DNA of 64,000 nucleotides, from assembly GCA_964247055.1 (NCBI GenBank), contig OZ176050.1:8618001-8682000 (forward strand), written 5' to 3'. The stretch comes from Paragordius varius. Lineage: Eukaryota; Nematomorpha. The first letter of the stretch is position 1. Each line of letters begins with the position of its first letter. Shown piece by piece: positions 1 to 12,129 of the stretch. The translations under genes and the position numbers were made by a program. A model generated the notes under the pieces. The model was not told the origin of the DNA. It did no database searches and saw only the letters and a program-made list of their open reading frames with translations.

Positions 1-288
1 TATAACAATAACCCCGTATTAAAGGAATTATATAGAAAAAATTTACATGAATGATATAATTTAAACTAATTTATGTAAATAGGTATTATGTATAGTTAAC
101 ATTAAAAATGTATGATCTCATTATCAAAGGAGAGAGAGAGACAAGCTATTATAAGATTCATAAATTATGTTAAAAATATTTATTAAAACATTTTCACATT
201 TAGGTAATACATATTAATATATATAATCCGCTCCTTAGAAGAACAAAAGTAGAAATGTTAACAAATTAGCGATAAAAATGTATTTTAC

Positions 289-3200
289 CGAGTGACAAAA
301 TTTTTGGGTTAAGTGGACCCTGTTTCACGTTAAACGCTGATGATGATTGCGCGGCAGCGGCTGCTAATGCTAAAGCATCCATACCAGTTTGCTGTTGCTA
401 ATAAAAATATTGTTAATTTTACAATAAAATTAAAGGGAGAGTAAAAAGTAAAAGACAAACATTTTTGGGATACAAAAAACTGGTTTTTTGTTGATCCTTA
501 ATTTTATAAACCATTTACAGTTCAAATTTATCCTTGAACAATTCATATTCACCCTAAAAAACAATTCGAACTAGTATAACTCATTATTAATATGAAATAT
601 ATCTTTATAGCATAGTTTATTTTTCCAGTAGCATTTTAATTTACAATAATCTTTAAAAATTTATTAAATATAGGTAACTTTTAATTATATAAAACACATA
701 ATTTATTTGAGGGTGAATTATTGTTTAATAGTGAAAATTGTTCGTTGTTTAAGGGATATAAATCGTAAATGGTATATAAAACCTATTTGATTACGATTTG
801 TGATATAAGAAATAAAGATAAGAATTGCCAAGACAATAATTTTTAATATAACAATTGTAATCAAAAATAGTTTTCTTAAAAAACGTAAGTTTTTTAATTT
901 TCATGTGTCTTGATAATTTTCTATTTTCCTTGTAAATAATTAAATTTGGAATATAAATTACACTGGACAACAAATTTTTTCTGCCACTCGAGTTTTTTGA
1001 ATTTTCTGATATTTAGTATCATTTTAACAGTAAATCTGAAATAAAAATTATAACTCGTTGGAAGAATTTTGTATAATTTAAATTTATTGATTATGCGCCC
1101 TCTTTATAAAAATTTTACTAAAAAATATTTTTCTTTGAAAATATAAAGGTAATGCCCGTTTGTAATATATCATTCGAAAGAGTAATAAAAACTCTATAAT
1201 ATGCATACTAATATGTATTACATCGACAGTTTATTGGACACAAAGAGCGACAAACGCGCGAAGCGAGAGCATTTTTTTTAATTATTATATTTTTAAAACT
1301 AATGGATGAAAATAGCTCAAACTTTGTTTAGATGGTGATGAATGTCCAAAAAAGATAACACAAGAAAGTTTTTTTGATTAAAACATTTTTTTATTGCTTT
1401 TATGTCACTCAAAACAGCCATTTTTAAGTTTTTTGTTTTTTTAAAAATTACCATCTCATCAATATTAATTTATTTTCTTTACAAGGCTGATAATTTCGAA
1501 ATTTTAAAGATAGAAACAAAGTTTAAGGTATTTTTGATCTTTTATAGCCATTATATAATAAATTTACAGTTATAACTATGCATTTTAGTATCCACTAGGT
1601 AAAATATTTATTATATTTTTAATTTTTATTAAAAAAGCAAACCAAAAACTTTTTCAAACATTTTTTTTAAATTAAATACTAATATAACCCTAATAATTAT
1701 ATTAAAATAATTTATATGATTTTTAAATTAGTTTGTCTGTAAAATTCTTGACTTATTCAGGATTTGAAAATTTCGACCATTTAAATCCAAATAACTTTTA
1801 CATCCGAGTGATTTAAATGACTTACTCCCATTTAAAAGATGCAGTTTTTTGCGCTCTTTCGAATGATATAAAATACATGGCTTCATATTTAAAACTTTTA
1901 ATTTTCGAAATTTCGAGTTTAATGTTAAATCGTGGCCAAAAATTATCGATAAACTCTAATATAAAAATATTCTTCCATGCTAGACCAATTTTCTTTTCAG
2001 ATATACTAATTATGTACTTTAATGAAATAAATTTTAAATTTGCAAGAATGGCAGTTAAAAAAAGTTAAAATTTGTTGTCTAGTGTTAGTTAAATACCAAG
2101 ACAGGTTGATATGAGCCATGTTTGTAAGGCATATTAATACGTTGAATACCACCACCCATTGGTGCAATCATGGGCTGTCTAACATTGGCAATATTGTGGG
2201 TGGATGTGTTCAAGGGTTGATGGAGTCGAAATTGAGGAGTATTCCCGCCACTTAGGGGTACAGTTTGTAAGCCAAGATTACCCACAAGTGGTTTTTGGGC
2301 AATATTTAAGGGACCTTTAACAATGATAATAGTAATAAGTTTTAAAATTATTTCTCTTAATATAATACCGTAAAAATTAGTATTATAAAAACAGGAAATA
2401 ATTTTTTCAAAGATAAACACACATTTTTATATCTGGACTATATCACTTAAATGATTAATATTGTAAAATATATGGATGAGTAAACCACCAATCTTTATTT
2501 TTTATTCTTTAAATTAAGGTTTAAAAGAGTATGGCTGTAGTTTTAAAAAAATTAATTTTCTTTAGTTTTTTATCAATTTTTACTGTATAATCAATATACC
2601 TGTGGTAAGTAAGGCAGGTAGCGAAGTGGCTAAAGGTAAAGCCGATGACTTTATATTTGAAACGTTAACATTTGTTGAAAGGGTAGCGATTTGTGTGTTT
2701 AACATACCTAGTTCAATTATATAAAGGGAATTGAAAAAAAAGGATCAGAGTAATGATTATAGAAAAAAGCTATATAGTATGATAATTATATAATACTTGT
2801 GGACGCTAATATGGAAGAATTGGGTATTGCATTTATCATAGAAAAGGCCAGGTTTGAAGATGGTAAAAGAGAATTGGATTGAACAGGTTGATCATATTTT
2901 TGGATTTGTATAATATATTCATCGGCTAAGCCAAAGAAATACGCATTATAAATTAAATCGATAAATATCAATATGGGAAAAAAGATAAACTAATGGGTAA
3001 AACTCTTATTATTAGGTATATGGTGCAAAAAAAAACAAAGATATTTGGTTGCATTATATAATTAATATACAGTATGCATTTTAATGTCTGTTAAGTAATT
3101 TTATTACCTGCCAAATAACATAAATGGTTTATCAAAAGCGTAAAATACTGACCCACGAAATTATTTCGTAGTACACATATGAAAGAAGATTGACGTGAGA

Positions 3201-6200
3201 ATTAACATAGGCTTTAATTTGATGGATATTTTGTAATGTTAAATTTTGGGAATATTATAGCAATTTATGTTAACATTTGTAATATTGTTGTTACGTATTT
3301 AGATGCGGAATTTTGTGGGTTTTTATCTTTGATAAATTAATAAATAGTAAAATACGTATTTTAAGATATTTTATGTTAATTATTCCTAAATTTAATAATA
3401 AATATTTTTCAACATGCTAAATACCTGTATTAATTAATCTTGGTATTATAATTTTATATAGTTGTTATTACTAATTAAAAAAACACAGGTAAATATATAT
3501 TTGTGAAAATTTAAGTAGATTTTTGTCTTTTATGTTTTGGTTAATTATTAATAATTTTTAAGTATTTCAGACATTTTAATCAGGTAAAAATTGCGGTTTT
3601 AAATAACTTTAGTAAAAACTTAGTTTTTTTTGGTTTTTTAGGTTTTGCATTTTTATTTGTTATTAATTACCACATATTTTGGACATTATAATAAATACAG
3701 GTAAAAATTGCGGTTTTTAACAAATTTAGTAAAAATTTAGTTTTTTTTTGGTTTTTTAGGTTTTGCATTTTTAATTGTAATTAATTACCACATATTTTAT
3801 GCATTATAATAAATACAGGTAAAAATTGCGGTTTTTAACAAATTTTGTAAAAATAAGTTTTTTTTGTTTTTTTATGTTTTGCATTATTAATTGTAATTAA
3901 TTACTACATATTTTGGACATTATAATTAATACAGGTAAAATTGCGGTTGTTTATATATTTGGTATTATTGTTTTTTTATTTAACATTGTTAATCGTAATT
4001 AATTTCTATATATTTGGAAATTTTAATAATTACAGGTGAAAATGGCGGTTTTTAACGAATTTAAATTTAACATTTTTTGTATTTTGTATCATTGTTATTT
4101 AATTAATTACTAAATATTTTGGACATTTAAAACCTGATGTAAATTGCGGTTTTTAATAAATTAATATACAGGTAAAAATTACTATGATTTGCGGTTTTTT
4201 AAAATATTATTTTTTTGTTTTACATTGATAACTAATATATTAAATAGAGTTAACATATCTGAGCAGGTAAAAATGCATGTTACGGTTTTATGTTTGACAT
4301 TTTATTTTCCAAATCAACTATTTATATTTTACAAACACCTTGTCACCAAAGATTGAAAATAAGATCAAGATATATAAAACATCTTTTAAAGTATCTGAAT
4401 ATCGCCAAATATAAATAAATTTATTTGAATTATAAATGTATAATTATACAAAATATTCCTAATATTATGTTTAAAATTAGCATTCTTCTGATATTAATAC
4501 AGGTAATTTCTTTCTAATATTGATATACGATGCGGTGTGTTCATGATGATCATATCTTAGGTAGATTCTATCAACTAAAATATAAGAAAGGTATTTATTA
4601 ATATATTAGAAAATTGATACCTGGATTCTAGAAGTATTTTTAACATAATTTTAAATGTTGGGGACATAAACATTCAAAGTTTGAAAGGGAACTAAGCAAA
4701 AACATTTAAATTTTGAAAGGGAACTAGATAAGGTTGACTTGGCTTTTTAACAACTAAATTTGCAAAAAATTATTTTCTTCATGATAAAAAGTTCAAAAAT
4801 GATACTTTATGTTTTTGCGTTTTCGTTTATCTTAAACTATAAATATGAAATTCTTCACCAAAGCAATGTTAGTGTTGCCTGCTTAGTTTTTGGAGTGCTG
4901 TTGCATTCAAAGCTTTTGAAAAAAAATATTTGTTTCTATTTTCTATTTGACGTCATTGGTGAAATCATATATGTAAGCCTTTTCATATTTATAGTTTGGG
5001 ATAGTAGAACGAAAATGCAAAAACAAAAGTATCATTTAATTTTTTATCATGAAGAAAATAATTTTTTGCAAATTTAGTTGTTAAAAAGCCAAGTCAACCT
5101 TATCTAGTTCCCTTTCAAAATTTAAATGTTTTTGCTTAGTTCCCTTTCAAACTTTGAATGTTTATGCCCCCAACATTTAAAATTATGTTAAAAATACTTC
5201 TAGAATCCAGGTATCAATTTTCTAATATATTAATAAATACCTTTCTTATATTTTAGTTGATAGAATCTACCTAAGATATGATCATCATGAACACACCGCA
5301 TCGTATATCAATATTAGAAAGAAATTACCTGTATTAATATCAGAAGAATGCTAATTTTAAACATAATATTAGGAATATTTTGTATAATTATACATTTATA
5401 ATTCAAATAAATTTATTTATATTTGGCGATATTCAGATACTTTAAAAGATGTTTTATATATCTTGATCTTATTTTCAATCTTTGGTGACAAGGTGTTTGT
5501 AAAATATAAATAGTTGATTTGGAAAATAAAATGTCAAACATAAAACCGTAACATGCATTTTTACCTGCTTAGATATGTTAACTCTATTTAATATATTAGT
5601 TATCAATGTAAAACAAAAAAATAATATTTTAAAAAACCGCAAATCATAGTAATTTTTACCTGTATATTAATTTATTAAAAACCGCAATTTACACCAGTTT
5701 TTTAAATGTCCAAAATATGTAGTAATTAATTACAACTAACAATGCAAAACCTAAAAAACTAAATTTTTAGTAAATTTATTAAAAACCGCAATTTTTACCT
5801 CTATTTATTATAATGTCCAAAATATGTAGTAATTATTTACAACTAACAATGCAAAACCTAAAAAACAAAAAAAAACTAAATTTTTAGTAAATTTATTAAA
5901 AACCGCAATTTTTACCTCTATTTATTATAATGTCCAAAATATGTAGTAATTATTTACAACTAACAATGCAAAACCTAAAAAAAAAAAAAAACTAAATTTT
6001 TAGGAAATCTATTAAAAACCGCAGTTTTTACCTGATAAAAATAATGCAAAACATAAAAGACAAAAATCTACTTAAATTTTCACAAATATATATTTACCTG
6101 TGTTTTTTTAATTAGTAATAACAACTATATAAAATTATAATACCAAGATTAATTAATACAGGTATTTAGCATGTTGAAAAATATTTATTATTAAATTTAG

Positions 6201-9200
6201 GAATAATTAACATAAAATATCTTAAAATACGTATTTTACTATTTATTAATTTATCAAAGATAAAAACCCACAAAATTCCGCATCTAAATACGTAACAACA
6301 ATATTACAAATGTTAACATAAATTGCTATAATATTCCCAAAATTTAACATTACAAAATATCCATCAAATTAAAGCCTATGTTAATTCTCACGTCAATCTT
6401 CTTTCATATGTGTACTACGAAATAATTTCGTGGGTCAGTATTTTACGCTTTTGATAAACCATTTATGTTATTTGGTAGGCAATAAAATTACTTAACAGAC
6501 ATTAAAATGCATACTGTAATAAAAGTAAAATGTATTAAAATTATAAATAAAAAAAGTAATCTTAAAAAATTATAACGTTTGGCAGGAAGTGGCAACAATT
6601 TTGCCAAAAAATTAATATTTATAAATACAGGCTAATAAATCCATAGTAGTGTCTCTCTTTTTAATGAATAAAACTGATAAAATTTAATGAATAAATAAAA
6701 ATGGTTAACCATTTGCAACACTGGTCCAACTAATCTCTAAACTCGTATTGTTTGCTTTCACAAGTTGAATTTTGACTGGAGCTATGGGCCGCTCAGTTTC
6801 CAAATACCATAAATCTTTGCAACATACCTAAGTGTAAAATAATAATTTGCAAACAAAATGCTCGATATAAAATGATATATTTATTAAACAAATTTGATTA
6901 CAAAGATTGCCATCAAGCAGTATATAAATGGTTATCGTTTGCATTCTAGCAGTTTTCTGTTTATTTTCAATTTTAAAAAGTTAAAGTTATGAATATTCCA
7001 CCAAATGACAGATATTTACCATAACCTAAATATACCATTTACAATTCAATTTCACCCTTTAACAATTCTAAATCACCCTTGAACAATTCAAATTCACCCT
7101 CAAATAAAATATATGTTTTTTAAAATTAAAAAACACCTATAGTTTATATATTTTTTTAAAAAAAAAATTTTGTTTTAAATTAAAATAATACTGAAAAAAT
7201 AATAAACTATACCATAAACATATATTTCATATTAATAAAGAGTTATATTAGTTATAATTTATTTTTAAAGTGAATTTGAATTGTTCAAGGGTGAATTCGA
7301 ATTGTTCAAGGGTGAATTTGAATTGTTCAAGGGTGAATTTGAATTGTTCAAGGGTGAATTTGAACTGTAAATGGTATACTTACATACTAATAATGTTTGG
7401 TTATTTCTTTATTATTAATAATTTTCAATATAATCGTAAATAATACTGAATTTTTTAGCTATGTGATCTTGTTCAAAATGTTAATATATTAAATATTTAC
7501 TTGATTATTCCACGCTTTTCTATAACCATCTCGACCGCTCCAAACGTAAATCCGTTTATTTATGGTGACCGAACAATGGCCAGCCCGGGCCCTTGGTCTA
7601 TTCTCTTCAAAGGAATCCTTATAAACCTCATCCCATTGCATTGTTTCTGTAAAGAAAAAAAATAGTTGCTATATTTTGCAAAAAAATAAATCAATAAAAC
7701 TTGAATTGACAAAATTTTATGTAATAATATAGTATGAATCGTAAAATCTATTCAAAACTAATATATATATGTAGAGTTTTTGATATATATAATATCTTTT
7801 TCAGACAAAAAAAATGAAAGGAAAAAAATAAAATGAGTTTATAAATAATATGTTAAACCTAAATTGAATATGGCCAATGAATTTGTGCATTTCCATTCTT
7901 TTTCATGAGCTGTGTTATCTGATTCATCGATAATCAATGGAATCCATCCACCAAAAACGAACATCCTATTTACCATATTAATTGTTTAATTTTCTTATTT
8001 TTTAAATAATATTTTTATAAAAAGTATGTAAATTTTAATTTTACAATTACTTTACGCTGATTATATGGACCATTATATTATAGAAACTTTTAAAACATTA
8101 ATTTTTTATGATGTGGGCTTTCGCACATCATTTGAAATGTTAACGATATATACCATTTACAATTTAAATTCACACTTAACAATTCAAATTCACCGTTGAA
8201 TAATTCAATTTCCCTAAAAATAGATTGTGATTTTGGGATAATATAACTCATAATTAATAATAGTTTATTATTTTTTCAGCATTATATTAATTTTAACCAG
8301 AATTTGATACCTTAAAAATATTAAAAATTAAAGGTAATTTTTAATAAAAAACACAATTTATTTTAGGGTAACTTTAAATTACTCAAGGGAGAATTTGAAT
8401 TGTTCATAGGTGAATTTGAACATAAATAGTATATAAAGTAAAATGGTAATTAAAAGAAAAAGTTAGGTAGAGATTATAGGCAAAAATTAAAATTTTCTAT
8501 TACTTATTTCCAATCACGTTTGCGGAATGTAAACTACGAGGCAATGGTTGAATCCCAGTTAATTGTATCTGTGACCACTGCATAGAAGCTAAATTGAGAT
8601 AATAAAAATTTTTTATATATAAAACATTAAGAAAACAGCAAAGTTATTAATAGAAATTGATTCATTATTCATTATATCAATATATAATATTTGCACAACC
8701 ATTTTTAATCATAGATGCATTTTAAATACTATACAAATGAAATAAAAAAGTGAAAATTTTTTGGAGGCTAACCAATATCCAATAACCACATATCACCCAA
8801 TCGATTCCCATTCATACCACCGTAAACAATCATTTGAGGTCCATTTTTACCCTCGTAAGCTACTGCACTGTGACTTTCACGTGGATGAGGTGGGGAACCA
8901 AAGGTGGTCGGCATATCCCACATCAAAGTAATAGAACTTGGATTTAAATCCAACACATATAAATCGTTAAGATATCTGCAAATTTAAACAGAATACGGCA
9001 TTTTAAATTAATAAGTTAAAATTAAATAACCTAATTTATGAATTCCATAAATTTTGGTTAAAGGCATCGCGTGTCAGGAGAATTAATTAAAAATTATTTT
9101 ATTTATATGGCAATTTAGCCATCGTTTGCTATACCAAACTCGTGCCGCTACCGACTGTTAAATTGTAAATGTTTATAGTTTATTTATTAAACTACTTTAA

Positions 9201-11932
9201 TTGACCTATCAACCACTGTTTTTGTCATTTAAAACATAAAATTGACGTTAAACCACTCTAACTAATGATTTGGTGCCACTATATCCTGTAAAACAGGGGT
9301 TCCCAATAGGGAGCGCGAAAATTTGGAGAATTCAATTATAAGATATAACTAAAAAAATTAAAGTCTAATAAGGATCTCAGCTGCAATTTATCAATATTTG
9401 GCCCCAGTATGCAGAAAATCATTCATCTATCCCAGATACAAGGTTCGCATTGATTATATTTTTTATAATATTACAATAAGCTTTGCATTTTGATTTTTGA
9501 GAGGGCGCAAGATTTTATTTTTTCAATTTGAAGGGAGGGGGAACAAAAAAAGGTTGGGAATCACTGCTGTAAAATATCTGGGTGATTTTTAAAAGGAAGT
9601 ACAACCGAAAAAAAGAGCATGTTTTGCTGCTGTGTACTTCATATTAAACTCTTCAGCCAAAATCGTATATTCTCTCGAAGACCTATCATTTTTAAATCTG
9701 ATTTAACAAACAGATTTGGCTTTCTCATAATTGCTTTCTATTTTATTGGCATAGAAATTTCAGTCCTTCAAGATATAATAGAATGTTTTATTCTTCTTCG
9801 CATCTTTTGGTCTAATAAAATTGATTGCTGAAATTTTTTATGCAGAGTTCAAAATCATTGCTGACATAGCGCTCAAAAGATACCAGTCGTATGATATTAG
9901 TTTTATGTGGTATGTTGATACATTTTCTTTCTATCCCAAAGAATGTTCGATTTATACGATAATTTGTTATCGGGATTCTCTTGGATACAAATCCATTTAA
10001 ATTGTAATCAGAATCAAACTTGTCGTATAGACATCACCTTTAAAGAAGCATTTATACCTAAGCACTACAAACCAATCATCTCTGAAATGCTTCATATTTA
10101 TGCTTTTGAATTAGTCTTTGTAGCTGCCGAATTCATGAAGATTTTTTTGTATAATCACCCCAGCAATAACCATCCTTTAAACAACAATGGTTGTTTTCAT
10201 TTCGCCAACGAATACGATCATGTTAGTCAGATTAAACTGATAACTGTATCCTGCATATCTGGAACTATGATCCAACACTCCACCATTGTAAAAGTATTTG
10301 AAAATGTTCCACAATTTTTATATCATAACAACAACTCACCCAGTATTAGATACTGTAACCTGTATCAAAGAAAATCATGGCCAATCGCAATCTGTTTTTA
10401 CTAAACGAAAAGATGAAGTGATGAAGATAAGAAATAAATGTATTTTCATGTATCTGAACCCTGAAGACCGGCAAACTTAAATTACTATGCGAAGAAATAG
10501 AGGTAGAAATAGCAATATGTAAAGGGAACCAAACATGCTTGAACCCGGGTTAAAGCTGATAGGCCTAGGAAAGAATGGTATCTCTTAAGCGAACAGCAAT
10601 GAATATAAAGAGGTTTTAATTACAGTTAATGTATTTTATCACAAAATATCATCCAGATATTTTACAAGAATTTATTGGCACTAAATCATTGGTTAAAGTG
10701 GTTATAGACCAAAATTTAAATGACAAAAACAGTGGTTGATAGGTCATTTACAGTGGTTAATAAATAAACATCTAATAACTATCTCACATTTTTTTGCATC
10801 TCTCCACTGGTAATTTTATTTCTAAGTGGACGAATTTGATTATCTATATTATATCATCATTTTCAAGTTTAAAGTGTGAATTCAAATTTTTTTGGATGAT
10901 ATTTGCTATAAAACTTATAATTTTCACTATTATATCTAAAATTTCTAATGCCCTAATATTAGCTCATTTATGAATCCATACTTGCATAGGGTGCATTAAT
11001 TTTTACTGAAAATTAGGATAAATCTAATCTAACCAAGTAGAAGATAAAACGCAAAAATTCAAATAAGTATCAGGCAGATCCAAAAAAGAGTTAAATTTAA
11101 CCGATATCCAGTTTTAAAAAATATTAAATGATCATATGGAAGAAAAAAAGAATAAGTTGTGAACTGGGAGCCGTAGCAAAAAATCTTTTAAAACCGAAAT
11201 TAAAATTTATGCTTTCCCAATCACCAAGCTAAAATATCTCTTTAGATATAACATCATAATTTTATTTTTATTGTCGTAAAAAAATTTTTTGCCATACATT
11301 TGAAAACTTTTTTATATTATATACAATGCAATAATTTTAATTCAATAGGATACCTAGGTATATTATTTTTAGGATCTTCACTTTCGTTAGCTAAACCGCC
11401 AAATAAATAGGCTTTTCCATTTATAAGCGTAAAGCTATGGCCTAAGCGTGGACATGGCAGACTCAAATGTTTTGGCGCCTTGGGTTTCAATCTTTTCCAT
11501 TCCCATCGACTTGCCTAAGACATATTAAATGCATTTAAATTAAGGGATTAAATAAAAAGATGTAATAATAATATAACACCTGTAATTCATATAACTCATG
11601 GGAATACTTTCCATACTCTATCATACCACCAAAAATTAAAAGGCGAGTCCCATCACAGACAAACCCGTAAGCGGCGCAACCTGGTGGGATATCTCCTTGT
11701 ACTACTGGAGTAAACCATTGATTCGTGACTAAAATTTATATATAAAAATTTTCAATTAAAATTAAATTATCATACCTGTATTAAAAACGTGAAGTTCATC
11801 AACGATTCCCTCGTTTCCTCCACCAAAAACAATCATTAATTCTTTGATAGAGACAGCTCTATGCCCATGTCTAGGCCTAGGAGAGGGTCCCTGAAAGTTT
11901 GTAACTTTTTTCCATTTTATGGGGGCAGCCAT
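289..11932 (-). CDS. HCFC1: HCF-1-like kelch protein, N-terminal part (3' end outside window)
   Basis: Host cell factor-type chromatin cofactor. Twelve exons, complement: 11776-11932, 11580-11728, 11354-11514, 8773-8975, 8504-8588, 7859-7965, 7501-7646, 6710-6827, 2797-2925, 2600-2707, 2097-2314, 289-397. All junctions are GT-AG and keep phase, giving 563 residues with no stop. Residues ~1-360 form the HCF six-bladed kelch propeller: [83 protein letters not shown] and [12 protein letters not shown] are very close to vertebrate HCF-1. Then comes the start of the post-kelch fibronectin-like region ([10 protein letters not shown]), then a Ser/Thr/Gln-rich linker including an Ala run. In HCF-1 the propeller binds tetrapeptide (HBM) motifs of transcription factors and the protein scaffolds histone-modifying complexes in the nucleus; this is family knowledge. 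The start is the ATG at 11932, matching the usual HCF N-terminus. Introns run from 47 nt to 3.8 kb; the long ones contain transposons. The C-terminal half is not in the window. Confidence 0.93.
511..772. mobile_element. MITE, 21-bp-repeat family (copy in HCF intron 11)
   Basis: Short non-coding element with inverted ends CCATTTACAG...TAAATGG flanked by TA. Next to the ends are partial copies of the 21-bp unit TTCAAATTCACCCTTGAACAA. Its AT-rich core (TATAACTCATTATTAATATG-type sequence) is shared with the copies at 7035, 8153, 41067 and 60130. It lies in the 1.7-kb intron 11 of the HCF-like gene. The rest of that intron (398-2096) shows nothing else I can support. Confidence 0.75.
3070..6516. 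mobile_element. 3.4-kb foldback (hairpin) element, Tc1/mariner-like ends
   Basis: A giant inverted repeat filling most of intron 8 of the HCF-like gene. It begins CAGTATGCATTTTAATG and ends with the exact reverse complement, flanked on both sides by TA, as in Tc1/mariner insertions. The arms run about 3070-4790 and 5040-6516 and meet at a ~250-bp loop. Inside each arm is a tandem array of a ~115-bp unit containing GGTAAAAATTGCGGTTTTTA: about six units at 3580-4250 and about four at 5640-6060. This largely explains why the left arm is longer. No transposase is recognisable. The single open frame across the loop (4760-5077, 105 codons) resembles nothing I know. Probably a non-autonomous element. 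Confidence 0.85.
7035..7374. mobile_element. MITE, 21-bp-repeat family (copy in HCF intron 7)
   Basis: TA-flanked element with ends CCATTTACA.../...TGTAAATGG. The right side carries about four tandem 21-bp units (TTCAAGGGTGAATTTGAATTG), the left side about three decayed ones. The core is shared with the other copies. The flanking intron sequence is AT-rich with no other signal. Confidence 0.82.
8153..8429. mobile_element. MITE, 21-bp-repeat family (copy in HCF intron 5)
   Basis: Diverged member of the same family: left end CCATTTACAATTTAAATTCA, right end GAATTTGAACATAAATAG, flanked by TA/TAT. The core matches the copies at 511 and 60130. It occupies half of a 538-bp intron. Confidence 0.7.
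9179..10769. mobile_element. TIR element in HCF intron 3 (superfamily undetermined)
   Basis: Imperfect terminal inverted repeats of ~130 bp: TTTATTTATTAA, then GACCTATCAACCACTGTTTT, then a stretch reading GATTT(A/G)GTGCCA on both sides. The left TIR is interrupted by a hAT MITE (9294-9566). The interior has open frames on the plus strand (9619-9831 and 9943-10404) that I cannot assign to any transposase, so the element is either decayed or of a family I do not recognise. Boundaries are approximate because no clear target duplication is visible. Confidence 0.6.
9294..9566. mobile_element. hAT-type MITE nested in the TIR element
   Basis: 273-bp element with ends CAGGGGTTCCCAA and TTGGGAATCACTG (reverse complement CAGTGATTCCCAA), the classic hAT terminal form. 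It is flanked by a perfect 8-bp duplication, CTGTAAAA (9286-9293 and 9567-9574). Removing it restores the host TIR (CCTGTAAAATATCTGGGTGA), which matches the opposite TIR at ~10650. It therefore inserted after the host element. Confidence 0.88.
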
Positions 11933-12129
11933 TTTGTCAAAATAATTTTCGATTTTTTTATGCGTTCATTAATAAAAACAGATGTAAGAATAAGATATTT
12001 CAGACAGTATAAAAGAGGTATTGACCATAGTTAAAATTTTTTATATTCGAGTTGCCATATATATATATAAAGGGCATGGTTGAAAAATATTCTGAAAAAT
12101 ATATCTGGATTTTTGCATTATTTTTTTGT

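Noticed and set aside
2085-2420. Single 111-codon minus-strand ORF
   Set aside because: Its first part is intron read-through; only 2097-2314 is an HCF exon.
4760-5077. 105-codon frame in the loop of the 3.4-kb hairpin
   Set aside because: It spans the arm/loop junctions, has no similarity or motif, and hydrophobic residues reflect AT-rich sequence.
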